Positions 1 through 7,613 of a stretch of 44,573 nucleotides of DNA are shown piece after piece. The notes under the pieces are model-generated. The model was not told where the DNA came from. It did not search any database and saw only the letters and a program-made list of their open reading frames with translations. Source of the DNA: Pelagibacteraceae bacterium (GTDB lineage: Bacteria; Pseudomonadota; Alphaproteobacteria; HIMB59; GCA-002718135); assembly GCA_017639935.1 (NCBI GenBank), contig JAGFWP010000026.1:1-44573 (forward strand). Reading direction: 5' to 3'. Every line of letters begins with the position of its first letter. Within the stretch, counting starts at the first letter, position 1. A program made the translations under genes and the position numbers.

Positions 1-2140
1 TCGGACCAACACCAGGTCCTCCTCCTCCATGGGGAATGCAAAAAGTTTTATGTAAATTAATATGACATACATCAATACCAAATAAAGCTGGTTTCGCTAA
101 ACCAACTAATGCATTTAGATTGGCTCCGTCCAAATAGCATTGCCCCCCATTGGAATGAATAATTTCACAAATCTTTACAATTTCTTGCTCAAATACACCG
201 TGTGTAGATGGATAAGTTATCATCAATGCAGCTAATGTATCTGAATATTGAGATGCCTTCATTTGTAGGTCTTTTATATCTACATTGCCATTATCGTCAC
301 ACTTTATGACAACAACTGACATACCAGCCATTACTGCAGAGGCGGGATTAGTGCCATGGGATGAACTTGGTATCAAACAGATATTTCTATTTCTTTGATT
401 TTGATCATTAAGATAAGCGCGAATTGTCATTAATCCTGCATATTCTCCTTGTGCGCCAGAATTAGGTTGTACTGAAACTTGATCAAAGCCTGTGATATGA
501 GATAGCATTTTGTTCAAGTCTTCACTTAATTTTAAATATCCTTTGACTTGATCCATGGGAACAAAGGGATGTATTCTTGCAAAACCACGATATGCTATCG
601 GAATTAATTCAGTTGCAGCATTTAATTTCATTGTACATGATCCAAGTGGCATCATAGCTCTATTTAGTGCAATATCCTTATCAGCTAATTTTTTTAGATA
701 GCGCATCATTTCAGTTTCCGATCGATATTTTTTAAATATAGGATGTTCTAAATAAGATGAAGTTCTTGCTTTTTCTTTTAATATACCAATATCAACATTT
801 TCTAATTTCTTTGCAATATTTTCATATTTAATTTCAATACCAAAAACTGTTAATAATTTTAGAACATCTTTTTTACTAGTTGTTTCATCTAAAGAGATAC
901 CAACGCGATCCTCATCTATAAAACGAATGTTTATTGATTCATTTAAAGCTTTAACAAAATATCTATTAGACATATTGTTTGTATGAATGACAATTGTATC
1001 AAAAAAATTATTAGAATAAATTTTGAATTTTGTTTTAATGGCATATGCCAATACTTTAGTTTTTTTATGAATATTTTTCGCTATTGCTTTAATGCCTTCA
1101 GGTCCATGATAAACGGCATAAGCAGCACTAACATTTGCTAATAATGCCTGAGATGTACAAATGTTACTTGTCGCTTTATCTCTTCGAATATGCTGTTCTC
1201 TAGTTTGAAGAGCCATACGATATGTGATCTTCTTTCTTTTGTCTATAGACACACCTATGATTCTTCCTGGAATAGATCTCATAAATTCGCTTTTTGTAGC
1301 AAAAAAAGCAGCATGAGGACCTCCAAATCCTAATGGAGTTCCAAATCTTTGAGAATTGCCTAATACAACATCAGCATTCATTTCTCCTGGAGGTTTTAGT
1401 AAAGCTAAACTTAATAAATCTGTAGCAACACAAACAAGTGTTTTATTTTTATGGCAAGTTTTAATTAGATTTTCTAAATTGCTTAAATGACCGAATGTAT
1501 CAGGATATTGAAATAATATTCCAAAACAATCCTTTAAGTCTAATTCATTAATTTCGTTAAATAATTTAATTTTAATATTTAAAGGTATTGCTCGTGTTTG
1601 AATTACTGCGATAGTTTGAGGATGACATAAAGAATGGACTAAATAAGTATTTTTTTTTTTATCTAAAGCATGGCGAAAACAAAGTGTCATAGCTTCAGCT
1701 GCAGCGGTTCCTTCATCTAAAAGTGATGCATTTGCTACATCTAACTTTGTCATATCAATTATTAATTGTTGGAAGTTCATTAACATTTCCAATCGACCTT
1801 GTGATATTTCAGGTTGATAGGGTGTATAAGCAGTATACCAGCCTGGATCCTGAATCATATTTCTATGAATAACACTGGGTGTTATGTTGTTATAGTAACC
1901 CATACCAATATAACTTTTAAAACTTTTGTTTGTCCTTGATAAGGTTGACATTTCATCTAACATTTCAATTTCTGTATCAAGAGCAGGAATATCTAAAGAT
2001 TCATTTTGTAAAATATTGTTAGGTAATGTTGATTTAAGTAAATCGTTTAATGATTTACAACCTATTTCCTTGAGCATTAAATCTTGGTCTTTATTATTTG
2101 AACCAATATGTCGATAAGTGAATTGAGAAAATTCTTTCAT
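1..2140 (-). CDS. gcvP: Glycine dehydrogenase (P protein), 3' end cut by window edge
   Basis: PLP-dependent decarboxylase of the glycine cleavage system; it decarboxylates glycine and passes the aminomethyl group to lipoyl-GcvH. The frame is open from ATG at 2140 to the left edge, giving 713 codons of a protein that is usually about 950 residues, so roughly 240 C-terminal residues are missing. The N-terminus carries the family start YRHIGSN near residue 9. The segment HINLHKTFCIPHGGGGPG near residues 693-709 holds the PLP-binding lysine (about K698) and the glycine-rich loop. It is a full-length single-chain P protein, not the split gcvPA/gcvPB form. It lies 7 bp after gcvH as the third gene of the riboswitch-led operon. 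No clear Shine-Dalgarno sequence precedes the ATG, so translation may be coupled to gcvH. Confidence 0.96.
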   Translation of the reverse strand, partial: MKEFSQFTYRHIGSNNKDQDLMLKEIGCKSLNDLLKSTLPNNILQNESLDIPALDTEIEMLDEMSTLSRTNKSFKSYIGMGYYNNITPSVIHRNMIQDPGWYTAYTPYQPEISQGRLEMLMNFQQLIIDMTKLDVANASLLDEGTAAAEAMTLCFRHALDKKKNTYLVHSLCHPQTIAVIQTRAIPLNIKIKLFNEINELDLKDCFGILFQYPDTFGHLSNLENLIKTCHKNKTLVCVATDLLSLALLKPPGEMNADVVLGNSQRFGTPLGFGGPHAAFFATKSEFMRSIPGRIIGVSIDKRKKITYRMALQTREQHIRRDKATSNICTSQALLANVSAAYAVYHGPEGIKAIAKNIHKKTKVLAYAIKTKFKIYSNNFFDTIVIHTNNMSNRYFVKALNESINIRFIDEDRVGISLDETTSKKDVLKLLTVFGIEIKYENIAKKLENVDIGILKEKARTSSYLEHPIFKKYRSETEMMRYLKKLADKDIALNRAMMPLGSCTMKLNAATELIPIAYRGFARIHPFVPMDQVKGYLKLSEDLNKMLSHITGFDQVSVQPNSGAQGEYAGLMTIRAYLNDQNQRNRNICLIPSSSHGTNPASAVMAGMSVVVIKCDDNGNVDIKDLQMKASQYSDTLAALMITYPSTHGVFEQEIVKICEIIHSNGGQCYLDGANLNALVGLAKPALFGIDVCHINLHKTFCIPHGGGGPGVGP

Positions 2141-2147
2141 TATTTTA

Positions 2148-2516
2148 TTATTTAATTGTTTCTTTGTATTCATCATAATTCATTAGTTTTTTTAACTCCT
2201 CAACATCATTTAATTTAATTTTCATATACCAGCCTGAATTTTCAGGATCGCTGTTTATTAATTGAGGTGAATTTGTAAGTTCATTATTAACTTCAATGAT
2301 TTCACCGCTAATAGGAGCGTAGAGATCACTGGCCGCTTTTACTGACTCTACTACACCAACTTGATCACCAGCATTAATTAATCTTCCTACTTTTGGCAGT
2401 TCTATAAAAACAATGTCTCCTAGACTTTCCTGTGCATGATCGGTAATGCCAATGGTAGCAATTTCATTTTCAATCGATATCCATTCATGATCTTTCGAAT
2501 ATTTTTTTTCAGTCAT
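2148..2516 (-). CDS. gcvH: Glycine cleavage system H protein
   Basis: Lipoyl carrier protein that shuttles the aminomethyl group from GcvP to GcvT and is re-oxidised by lipoamide dehydrogenase (not encoded here). It has 122 residues, normal for the family. The lipoylation site is K60 in the motif GVVESVKAAS, and the N-terminal signature KYSKDHEWI lies at residues 5-13. Its ATG overlaps the gcvT stop by 4 bp (ATGA type), which indicates translational coupling in the order gcvT-gcvH-gcvP. Confidence 0.97.
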   Translation of the reverse strand: MTEKKYSKDHEWISIENEIATIGITDHAQESLGDIVFIELPKVGRLINAGDQVGVVESVKAASDLYAPISGEIIEVNNELTNSPQLINSDPENSGWYMKIKLNDVEELKKLMNYDEYKETIK

Positions 2517-3628
2517 ATTGTTCCTTTCCTGTAATTATGTTTTATAAAAGGTAGGTTAGTTAATTCAACTTCTTCCATATTATTTCTAATAGAGCAAAGA
2601 ATTTTACTAGAATTTTTTAAAATAATTTTATTGATATAAGCCATAGCGATGGAAGTATTCAAAGTTGGACTATATCCGCCACTAGTAATTGTACCTATGT
2701 TTTGATTGTTTTCATTAAAAAGTTTCATTTTAGAGCGTAGAATAGACTTAGATTTTGAAAGAATGCCCACTCTCTTTTGTGACACGCCTTCTTCTTTTTG
2801 TTTGGATATTATTTGATAGCCATTAAAACCACCTAACTTCATTCTTTCTTTAGAAACAGCCCAGGATAAGTTTGCTTCAACAGGGGTTATTTCTTCATAT
2901 AACTCATTGCCATAAAGACTCAATCCTGCCTCTAAACGTAGAGAATCTCTGCAGCCAAGTCCGCATAATATGACTTCATTATTTGACATAAGATCATTAA
3001 TCAAATTATCAATTGCAGAATTAGGTATTGATAATTCAAATCCATCTTCGCCTGTATATCCAGTGCGACTGACAAATATAGAATGGTTCTCATAAATAAA
3101 ATTTCTAATTTGCATAAAATACATATCTTCAATTCCATCAAATAGATTGGAAATAATTTTTGAAGAATGAGGTCCTTGAATTGCTAACAGAGAATTATTA
3201 TTTAAAATTGAATAACTCTTTACTGTATCAATAAAAATTTCCTCATCAATTTTTTTTCGAGAAGCATTATAAACAATAAAAAAGTAAGTGAGATCATCTA
3301 TTATTAATTTAGATATAATGATATCATCAATTATCCCGCCTTTTTCGTTTAAAATAAAAGAATAAGAAGAGCTGTTAAGTTTTAAATTATCTAAATTTAA
3401 AGGAATTATTTTTTCAAGTTTTGTGCAGTTAGACTCTGTGTTTTGAATTAATATTTGACCCATATGAGACACATCAAAAACACCTGCCGATTTCCTTGTA
3501 TGTAAATGTTCTTTAATAATTCCTGTTGAATAATTTATAGGCATTGAATATCCAACAAATGGAGCAAACTTGGCACCATGACTTTCATGATATTCGTTTA
3601 AAAAAATTTTTTTCAATAAATTAGGCAA
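2513..3628 (-). CDS. gcvT: Aminomethyltransferase (T protein), TTG start
   Basis: Tetrahydrofolate-dependent aminomethyltransferase that releases ammonia and forms 5,10-methylene-THF from the GcvH-bound intermediate. It has 371 residues, in the family range. It shows GCV_T features such as GVFDVSHMGQI near residues 50-60, SRTGYTGEDGFE in the middle, and the C-terminal domain with GTITSGGYSPTLN. The start codon is TTG at 3628: a GAGGAAAG Shine-Dalgarno at 3636-3643 sits 7 nt upstream, and the next in-frame Met is residue 28, inside the conserved N-terminus. The first gene of its operon, it lies just behind the tandem glycine riboswitch. Confidence 0.96.
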   Translation of the reverse strand: MPNLLKKIFLNEYHESHGAKFAPFVGYSMPINYSTGIIKEHLHTRKSAGVFDVSHMGQILIQNTESNCTKLEKIIPLNLDNLKLNSSSYSFILNEKGGIIDDIIISKLIIDDLTYFFIVYNASRKKIDEEIFIDTVKSYSILNNNSLLAIQGPHSSKIISNLFDGIEDMYFMQIRNFIYENHSIFVSRTGYTGEDGFELSIPNSAIDNLINDLMSNNEVILCGLGCRDSLRLEAGLSLYGNELYEEITPVEANLSWAVSKERMKLGGFNGYQIISKQKEEGVSQKRVGILSKSKSILRSKMKLFNENNQNIGTITSGGYSPTLNTSIAMAYINKIILKNSSKILCSIRNNMEEVELTNLPFIKHNYRKGTI

Positions 3629-3647
3629 AAAAATACTTTCCTCTTTT

Positions 3648-3805
3648 ACCCCTCTGTCATTGTACCTGAGAGTTTAGTTATACAACTTGCACCTTCGGTA
3701 GAGCAATTAGCTCATTTTCCAGAGTTTTTTTTCCGCGGTCCTTTTTGCCTGAGAGTTTCCGGGTATGTTGCTCCTTCGGCTCTGTAATAAACAGTATCTC
3801 CCGCT
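3648..3805 (-). promoter_or_regulatory. Tandem glycine riboswitch upstream of gcvT
   Basis: Two glycine aptamers lie in tandem in the gcvT leader. Aptamer 1 (about 3804 to 3733) runs from GCGGGAGA through GCCGAAGGAGCAA to ACTCTCAGGCAAAAAGGACCGC. Aptamer 2 (about 3730 to 3648) has ACCGAAGGTGCAAG, then ACTCTCAGGTACAATGACAGAGGGG. The pairs CGAAGGNGCAA and ACTCTCAGG, each present twice, are the glycine-riboswitch core. Such riboswitches usually turn gcv expression on when glycine is abundant. The second aptamer ends about 20 nt before the TTG start, close to the Shine-Dalgarno, so control could be at translation; no separate terminator hairpin with a U-tract was seen. Confidence 0.95.
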
Positions 3806-3822
3806 TTATGAAAAATATTTGT

Positions 3823-3831
3823 ATTATAACA
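3823..3831 (-). promoter_or_regulatory. Extended -10 promoter of the gcvTHP operon
   Basis: On the minus strand TGTTATAAT matches the extended -10 form (TGn followed by TATAAT). No good -35 hexamer is seen 16-18 nt upstream, as expected for an extended -10 promoter. A start about 7 nt downstream would begin the transcript roughly 12 nt before the first riboswitch stem at 3804. Confidence 0.65.
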
Positions 3832-3839
3832 CGAAAAGA

Positions 3840-4427
3840 TCAATTCAGAGGAATTAAATTTTTTTCTTTATTTTCTTGATATAATTTTGATAATTTAACG
3901 TATTCTTGGTAAATTTTCTTGATATTATTTTCGAAATTATATTCTTCTGAATCTTTTAATTTCTTTATTTCATCAATGATTGAATAACTTCTCCAATAAC
4001 TGTTTATCCTATTATAATCTCCGTTATCCAATTTAAAAATTTCTTTTAAAATATTAATATCATGAGGAATATTGAATAAATCTTTTGTTTTTTTATAAGG
4101 GAAAAAATAATAGATATTGTCAAAACCTGACCAGGTGATAGCTGATAAACATAATGAACAAGGCTCATGAGTAGATAAAAAAATACAATCAGTGGGTTGT
4201 GTCTTGTTATTTAGATTAAAATTAAAATATTCATTTATTGTTGAAATTTCCCCATGATTAAGCGGGTTAATAATTTCATTATTTGTACCAATAATAACTG
4301 TGGAAAGATCATTTTTATTTAATATGGCTGCTCCAAAAATTTTATTGCCTTTAGAAATTGATTTTTTTGTTGCTGGAATAATTTCATTTAAAATTTTTAA
4401 AATTAAAATATTGTAAAATTTAATCAT
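3840..4427 (-). CDS. CMP/dCMP-type (nucleoside) deaminase family protein
   Basis: Zinc-dependent deaminase of the cytidine/deoxycytidylate deaminase fold, 195 residues. The zinc and catalytic residues are H58-G-E60 (usually HAE) and P89-C90-x-x-C93. The family includes guanine deaminases, TadA-like tRNA deaminases and riboflavin-pathway deaminases. The long Lys/Glu-rich C-terminal tail (about residues 135-195) and the HGE variant do not match TadA, so the substrate is uncertain; a free base or nucleoside is the safer guess. It starts at ATG 4427, is divergent from the tupA-like gene (48 bp), and ends just before the gcv promoter. Confidence 0.8.
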   Translation of the reverse strand: MIKFYNILILKILNEIIPATKKSISKGNKIFGAAILNKNDLSTVIIGTNNEIINPLNHGEISTINEYFNFNLNNKTQPTDCIFLSTHEPCSLCLSAITWSGFDNIYYFFPYKKTKDLFNIPHDINILKEIFKLDNGDYNRINSYWRSYSIIDEIKKLKDSEEYNFENNIKKIYQEYVKLSKLYQENKEKNLIPLN

Positions 4428-4475
4428 TATAATTAGTGATTATATATAATAAAAGATCTTTAAATTAATAATTTG

Positions 4476-5273
4476 ATGTTTCATAAAATTTTTTTAATTA
4501 TTTTCATAAATTTAATAAATTTTAATGTTTTTGGAGATAATAATAGAATAATAATAGCTAGCACAACTTCAGCTTATGATAGTGGTCTTATGAACTATGT
4601 AAATAAGGAATTTGAAAAAAAATTTAACATTGATGTTCATATTTTAGCCCTGGGAACAGGTCAAGCTATCAGAATTGCAAAAAATGGGGATGCTGATGTT
4701 CTTTTAGTGCACGATACTCTTTCTGAAATAGAATTCATAAAAGAAGGTTATGGAAATGAAAGATACGATCTAATGTATAATGATTATGTAATTATTGGTC
4801 CTAAGAAAGATAATGAAAAATGTGATTCAATAGAAAAAACATTATTAAAAATTATTAATAATGAATTTATTTTTATTTCTCGAGGTGATGAAAGTGGTAC
4901 GCACAAAAAAGAAAGAGATCTTTGGAATATGATAGGGTTTAAATTTAAAAAACCTTCCTCTTGGTATAAAAAAATAGGACAAGGTATGGGGTCTGCTGTA
5001 ATTTTGGCAAATGAAATGAACGCTTATACCTTAAGTGATAGAGGTACATGGATATCAAGCAATAAAAAAGAAAATTTAAAAATAATATGTGAGAATATAC
5101 CTCCGCTTTTAAATCAATACGGTATTATTGCAGTAAATCAAAAAATTAATTCTAGAATCAATTCAAAAGACGCATACAAATATATAAATTGGATAATCTC
5201 TGATGAAGGGAAAAAATTAATTAATGGTTTCAGGATAAAAAATAAACAATTGTTTTTCTTTAACCATCATTAG
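4476..5273 (+). CDS. tupA: Tungstate/molybdate-type ABC transporter substrate-binding protein (TupA-like)
   Basis: Periplasmic oxyanion-binding protein. An N-terminal signal peptide (about residues 1-21) is followed by the TupA signature: ASTTSAYDSGL near the mature start, GTGQAIRIAKNGDADVLLVHD, then YNDYVIIGPK and SRGDESGTHKKE. The mature part, about 245 residues, fits the PBP2 TupA family. An in-frame TTG lies one codon upstream at 4473, but ATG at 4476 is the natural start. No tupB permease or tupC ATPase follows; the next gene is convergent. It is therefore an orphan binding protein here, with partners elsewhere or lost. Tungstate versus molybdate cannot be told from the sequence. Confidence 0.85.
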   Translation: MFHKIFLIIFINLINFNVFGDNNRIIIASTTSAYDSGLMNYVNKEFEKKFNIDVHILALGTGQAIRIAKNGDADVLLVHDTLSEIEFIKEGYGNERYDLMYNDYVIIGPKKDNEKCDSIEKTLLKIINNEFIFISRGDESGTHKKERDLWNMIGFKFKKPSSWYKKIGQGMGSAVILANEMNAYTLSDRGTWISSNKKENLKIICENIPPLLNQYGIIAVNQKINSRINSKDAYKYINWIISDEGKKLINGFRIKNKQLFFFNHH

Positions 5274-5275
5274 AC

Positions 5276-5310
5276 AAAAAAAAAGACCCAGCAAGCTAGG
5301 TCTCTTTCTT
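5276..5310. terminator. Bidirectional intrinsic terminator between tupA-like and EamA genes
   Basis: A hairpin with outer stem AGACC/GGTCT and inner AGC/GCT lies between two convergent genes. It is flanked by nine As on the left (5276-5284), a T9 tract on the minus strand, and by CTTTCTT on the right. The minus-strand version is the stronger and would end the EamA transcript; the plus-strand version would end the tupA-like transcript right after its stop. Confidence 0.72.
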
Positions 5311-5450
5311 ATATCGTGCATTTCCTCCCGATATAAATTATTTAAAGTTTCCTTTAAACTATTTAACTATTACCTTTGCGTGCAATAGATGATTAAAATC
5401 TATCAACTTTTTCAATTAATACAACTGTATCTATTAATAATTTTTGAAAT
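5311..5450. other. Structured non-coding stretch in the EamA 3' region (possible small RNA)
   Basis: The 200-bp spacer between the terminator and the EamA stop carries several inverted repeats: ATATCG/CGATAT (5311-5334) enclosing TGCATTTCCTCC, TTTAAAG/CTTTAAA (about 5340-5357), and ATAGAT/ATCTAT (about 5387-5405) followed by CAACTTTTTC. No plausible coding frame crosses it. On the plus strand the first loop exposes an anti-Shine-Dalgarno-like TTTCCTCC; on the minus strand it is part of the EamA 3' UTR. The direction of any RNA is not settled. Confidence 0.35.
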
Positions 5451-5514
5451 ATATAAAAAAATCAGAGGGAAACTTGTTAATAAAATGTGTAAAATTAATA
5501 TTTATCTAAGTGGA

Positions 5515-6468
5515 TTATCTTCTTAAAGGTTTATCTATTGTGATTTGAACATGTTTTTTACTTTCTCTAATAAATGTATAGATACCAGCGAACACTATGA
5601 GTCCAAGACCAATAAATCCTTTAAAACTCAATGTTTCCTTCCATATAATCCAACTAATTATCAAAGACCATATAATCAAAATATATTCAAAAGGAGCCAC
5701 ACTTGGTGGGGAACCAATTCTGTAAGCCTGAAAAATGCATAAAAAACCAATAGATCCAACAACTCCAATTAAAAACAATGAAAAAAGAATGTTAATGCTG
5801 TTTATAGACCAGGACATTAGTAGAAATTGAAAATTATCATTTAAAGGATTATTGTAAATACCATTACCTGTAATGACTAGCACTACTAATGAACTTATTA
5901 TTCCGCAAATATAAATATGAAAGATCTGTGAGAATAAATTATCTTTAGCTGAGGTTTTTTTTTGAATAATCATAGTTAAAGAATATAAAAAAGCACAGAT
6001 GATGGGGAAAGTTGTATAAATATTAAAATTATCTATATCAGGATCCATCACTAAATATACTCCTGCAAAACCAATGATCAAAGCTAACCATCTTCTCAAG
6101 CCAATAGTTTCTTTAAGAAATATGACTGAAAGAATGGATATGAAGAAAGGACATACAAAAAATAATGTTACTGCTAGAGCAAGGGGCAATTTAGACAATG
6201 AAAAAAAATACAAAGAAAAAGCAATAAAAAACATCAAACCCCTTAAAATAGTTAAGACTGGATAATGAGTTTTGAAAATAATAGGCTCTTTTCTAAATTT
6301 CAAGAATATTGATAAAAAAATCACTCCTAAAAGAGCTCTAACAAATAAAATTAAAAAAATATTAGTTTCAGAAGATATAAGTTTAATGACAGTATCTTGA
6401 CAAGCAATTACACTCATACCTAGAATTATTAAAATGATGGCTTTCGGAGTGTTTTCTTTGATTTCCAT
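5515..6468 (-). CDS. EamA/DMT-superfamily transporter
   Basis: Inner-membrane protein of the drug/metabolite transporter superfamily, 317 residues with about ten hydrophobic segments in two EamA repeats (about residues 10-145 and 165-300). The first helix has GMSVIACQDTVIKLIS and the repeat end reads VFFVCPFFISILSVIFLKE, both typical of the RhaT/YdcZ-like branch. Substrate unknown; relatives export amino acids or small metabolites. The ATG at 6468 lies only 27 bp from the divergent anmK start, so the two share a very short promoter region. The basic C-terminal tail is cytoplasmic by the positive-inside rule. Confidence 0.88.
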   Translation of the reverse strand: MEIKENTPKAIILIILGMSVIACQDTVIKLISSETNIFLILFVRALLGVIFLSIFLKFRKEPIIFKTHYPVLTILRGLMFFIAFSLYFFSLSKLPLALAVTLFFVCPFFISILSVIFLKETIGLRRWLALIIGFAGVYLVMDPDIDNFNIYTTFPIICAFLYSLTMIIQKKTSAKDNLFSQIFHIYICGIISSLVVLVITGNGIYNNPLNDNFQFLLMSWSINSINILFSLFLIGVVGSIGFLCIFQAYRIGSPPSVAPFEYILIIWSLIISWIIWKETLSFKGFIGLGLIVFAGIYTFIRESKKHVQITIDKPLRR

Positions 6469-6495
6469 ATTATATATTATTAAAAAATATTAAAA

Positions 6496-7608
6496 ATGAT
6501 TACACAAAATAAATATAATGTCATTGGAATAATGTCAGGAACTTCAATGGATGGCATTGATTGTAGTTATGTTAGAACTGATGGAGTTAATTTTGTTTCT
6601 ATGATAAATGAAAATTCTTATGAATATTCACAAAATTATAGAAATAAATTAAAAAAAATTATTAAATATATTCACAATATAAAATCATTTAAAAAAAAAC
6701 AACAAATTAAAAACTTTGAAAATATTGTAACTAATAAATTCATTCAAGTAATTAAAAAATTTATAAAAGATTATGATATTAAACGTTCGTCAATTGATTA
6801 TATTGGGGTAAGCGGACATACAGTCCTCCATGATCCTAAAAATAAAAAAACAATTCAATTAGGATCTTGTAAAGAAATTCAAAAAGAATTAAAAATAAAA
6901 ATTGTAGGAAATTTTAGAGAAAATGACATAAAAAACAGTGGCCAGGGATCTCCTATTGGAGCTTTTTATCATCAATACATTCTGAATAATTATTCTTCAC
7001 TAGCTGCAATAATAAATTTAGGAGGCATAGCAAACATTTGTTATTCTCATAAAAGAGAATTAATAGCTTTTGATCTTGGTCCTGCTAATGTGCTTATTGA
7101 TGATTTAATGCACCATTTTTATAAAAAAAATTATGATAAATACGGTACTAAAGCAATTAAAGGCAAATTAGACAAAAAAATAATTGATTTTTATAAAAAA
7201 GATAATTTTTTCAAATTAAATTATCCTAAATCTCTGGATAGAGAATATTTTAAAAAATATTTTATCCAGTTAAAAAAATTAAAAAACATTAATGCAATAC
7301 ATACTGCATCAATGATGACAATAGTCTGTATTGATTTAGGATTGAAATTGATAAAAAAGAAAATTAATGAACTAATAATAACCGGAGGTGGTAGAAAAAA
7401 TTTATTTCTAATAAATGTACTAAAAAAACAATTCAAAAAAAAGGGAATTAATATAGTTTTAATAGATAATCTAAATTTCAACGGGGATTTATTAGAGGCT
7501 CAGGCTTTTGCTTATTTAACTGTAAGAAGTATAAGAAAATTGCCATTAAGTTTACCTACAACAACTGGAGTAAAAAAACCCACCTTGGGGGGGGCACTAT
7601 ATAAATAA
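6496..7608 (+). CDS. anmK: Anhydro-N-acetylmuramic acid kinase
   Basis: ATP-dependent kinase that converts 1,6-anhydro-MurNAc to MurNAc-6-phosphate in peptidoglycan recycling. It has 370 residues, the normal family length. The N-terminal phosphate loop GIMSGTSMDGIDCS lies at residues 11-24; GVSGHTVLHDP, GQGSPIGAFYHQ, NLGGIANI and FDLGPANVLIDDL follow in family order, and ITGGGRKN precedes the C-terminus. It is very lysine-rich, from AT-biased codon use. A run of eight Gs at 7587-7594 lies in the last codons. The usual partner nagZ is absent from its conserved site in this window. Confidence 0.95.
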   Translation: MITQNKYNVIGIMSGTSMDGIDCSYVRTDGVNFVSMINENSYEYSQNYRNKLKKIIKYIHNIKSFKKKQQIKNFENIVTNKFIQVIKKFIKDYDIKRSSIDYIGVSGHTVLHDPKNKKTIQLGSCKEIQKELKIKIVGNFRENDIKNSGQGSPIGAFYHQYILNNYSSLAAIINLGGIANICYSHKRELIAFDLGPANVLIDDLMHHFYKKNYDKYGTKAIKGKLDKKIIDFYKKDNFFKLNYPKSLDREYFKKYFIQLKKLKNINAIHTASMMTIVCIDLGLKLIKKKINELIITGGGRKNLFLINVLKKQFKKKGINIVLIDNLNFNGDLLEAQAFAYLTVRSIRKLPLSLPTTTGVKKPTLGGALYK

Positions 7609-7613
7609 TTGAC

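Noticed and set aside
1926-2117. Plus-strand open frame of 63 codons
   Set aside because: It is antisense to the conserved N-terminus of gcvP and has no features of its own.
5271-5321. Minus-strand reading frame from ATG at 5321 that runs through the terminator, preceded by GGAGG
   Set aside because: The GGAGG is only 2 nt from the ATG, the frame is short, it crosses the T9 terminator and continues antisense to the tupA-like gene.
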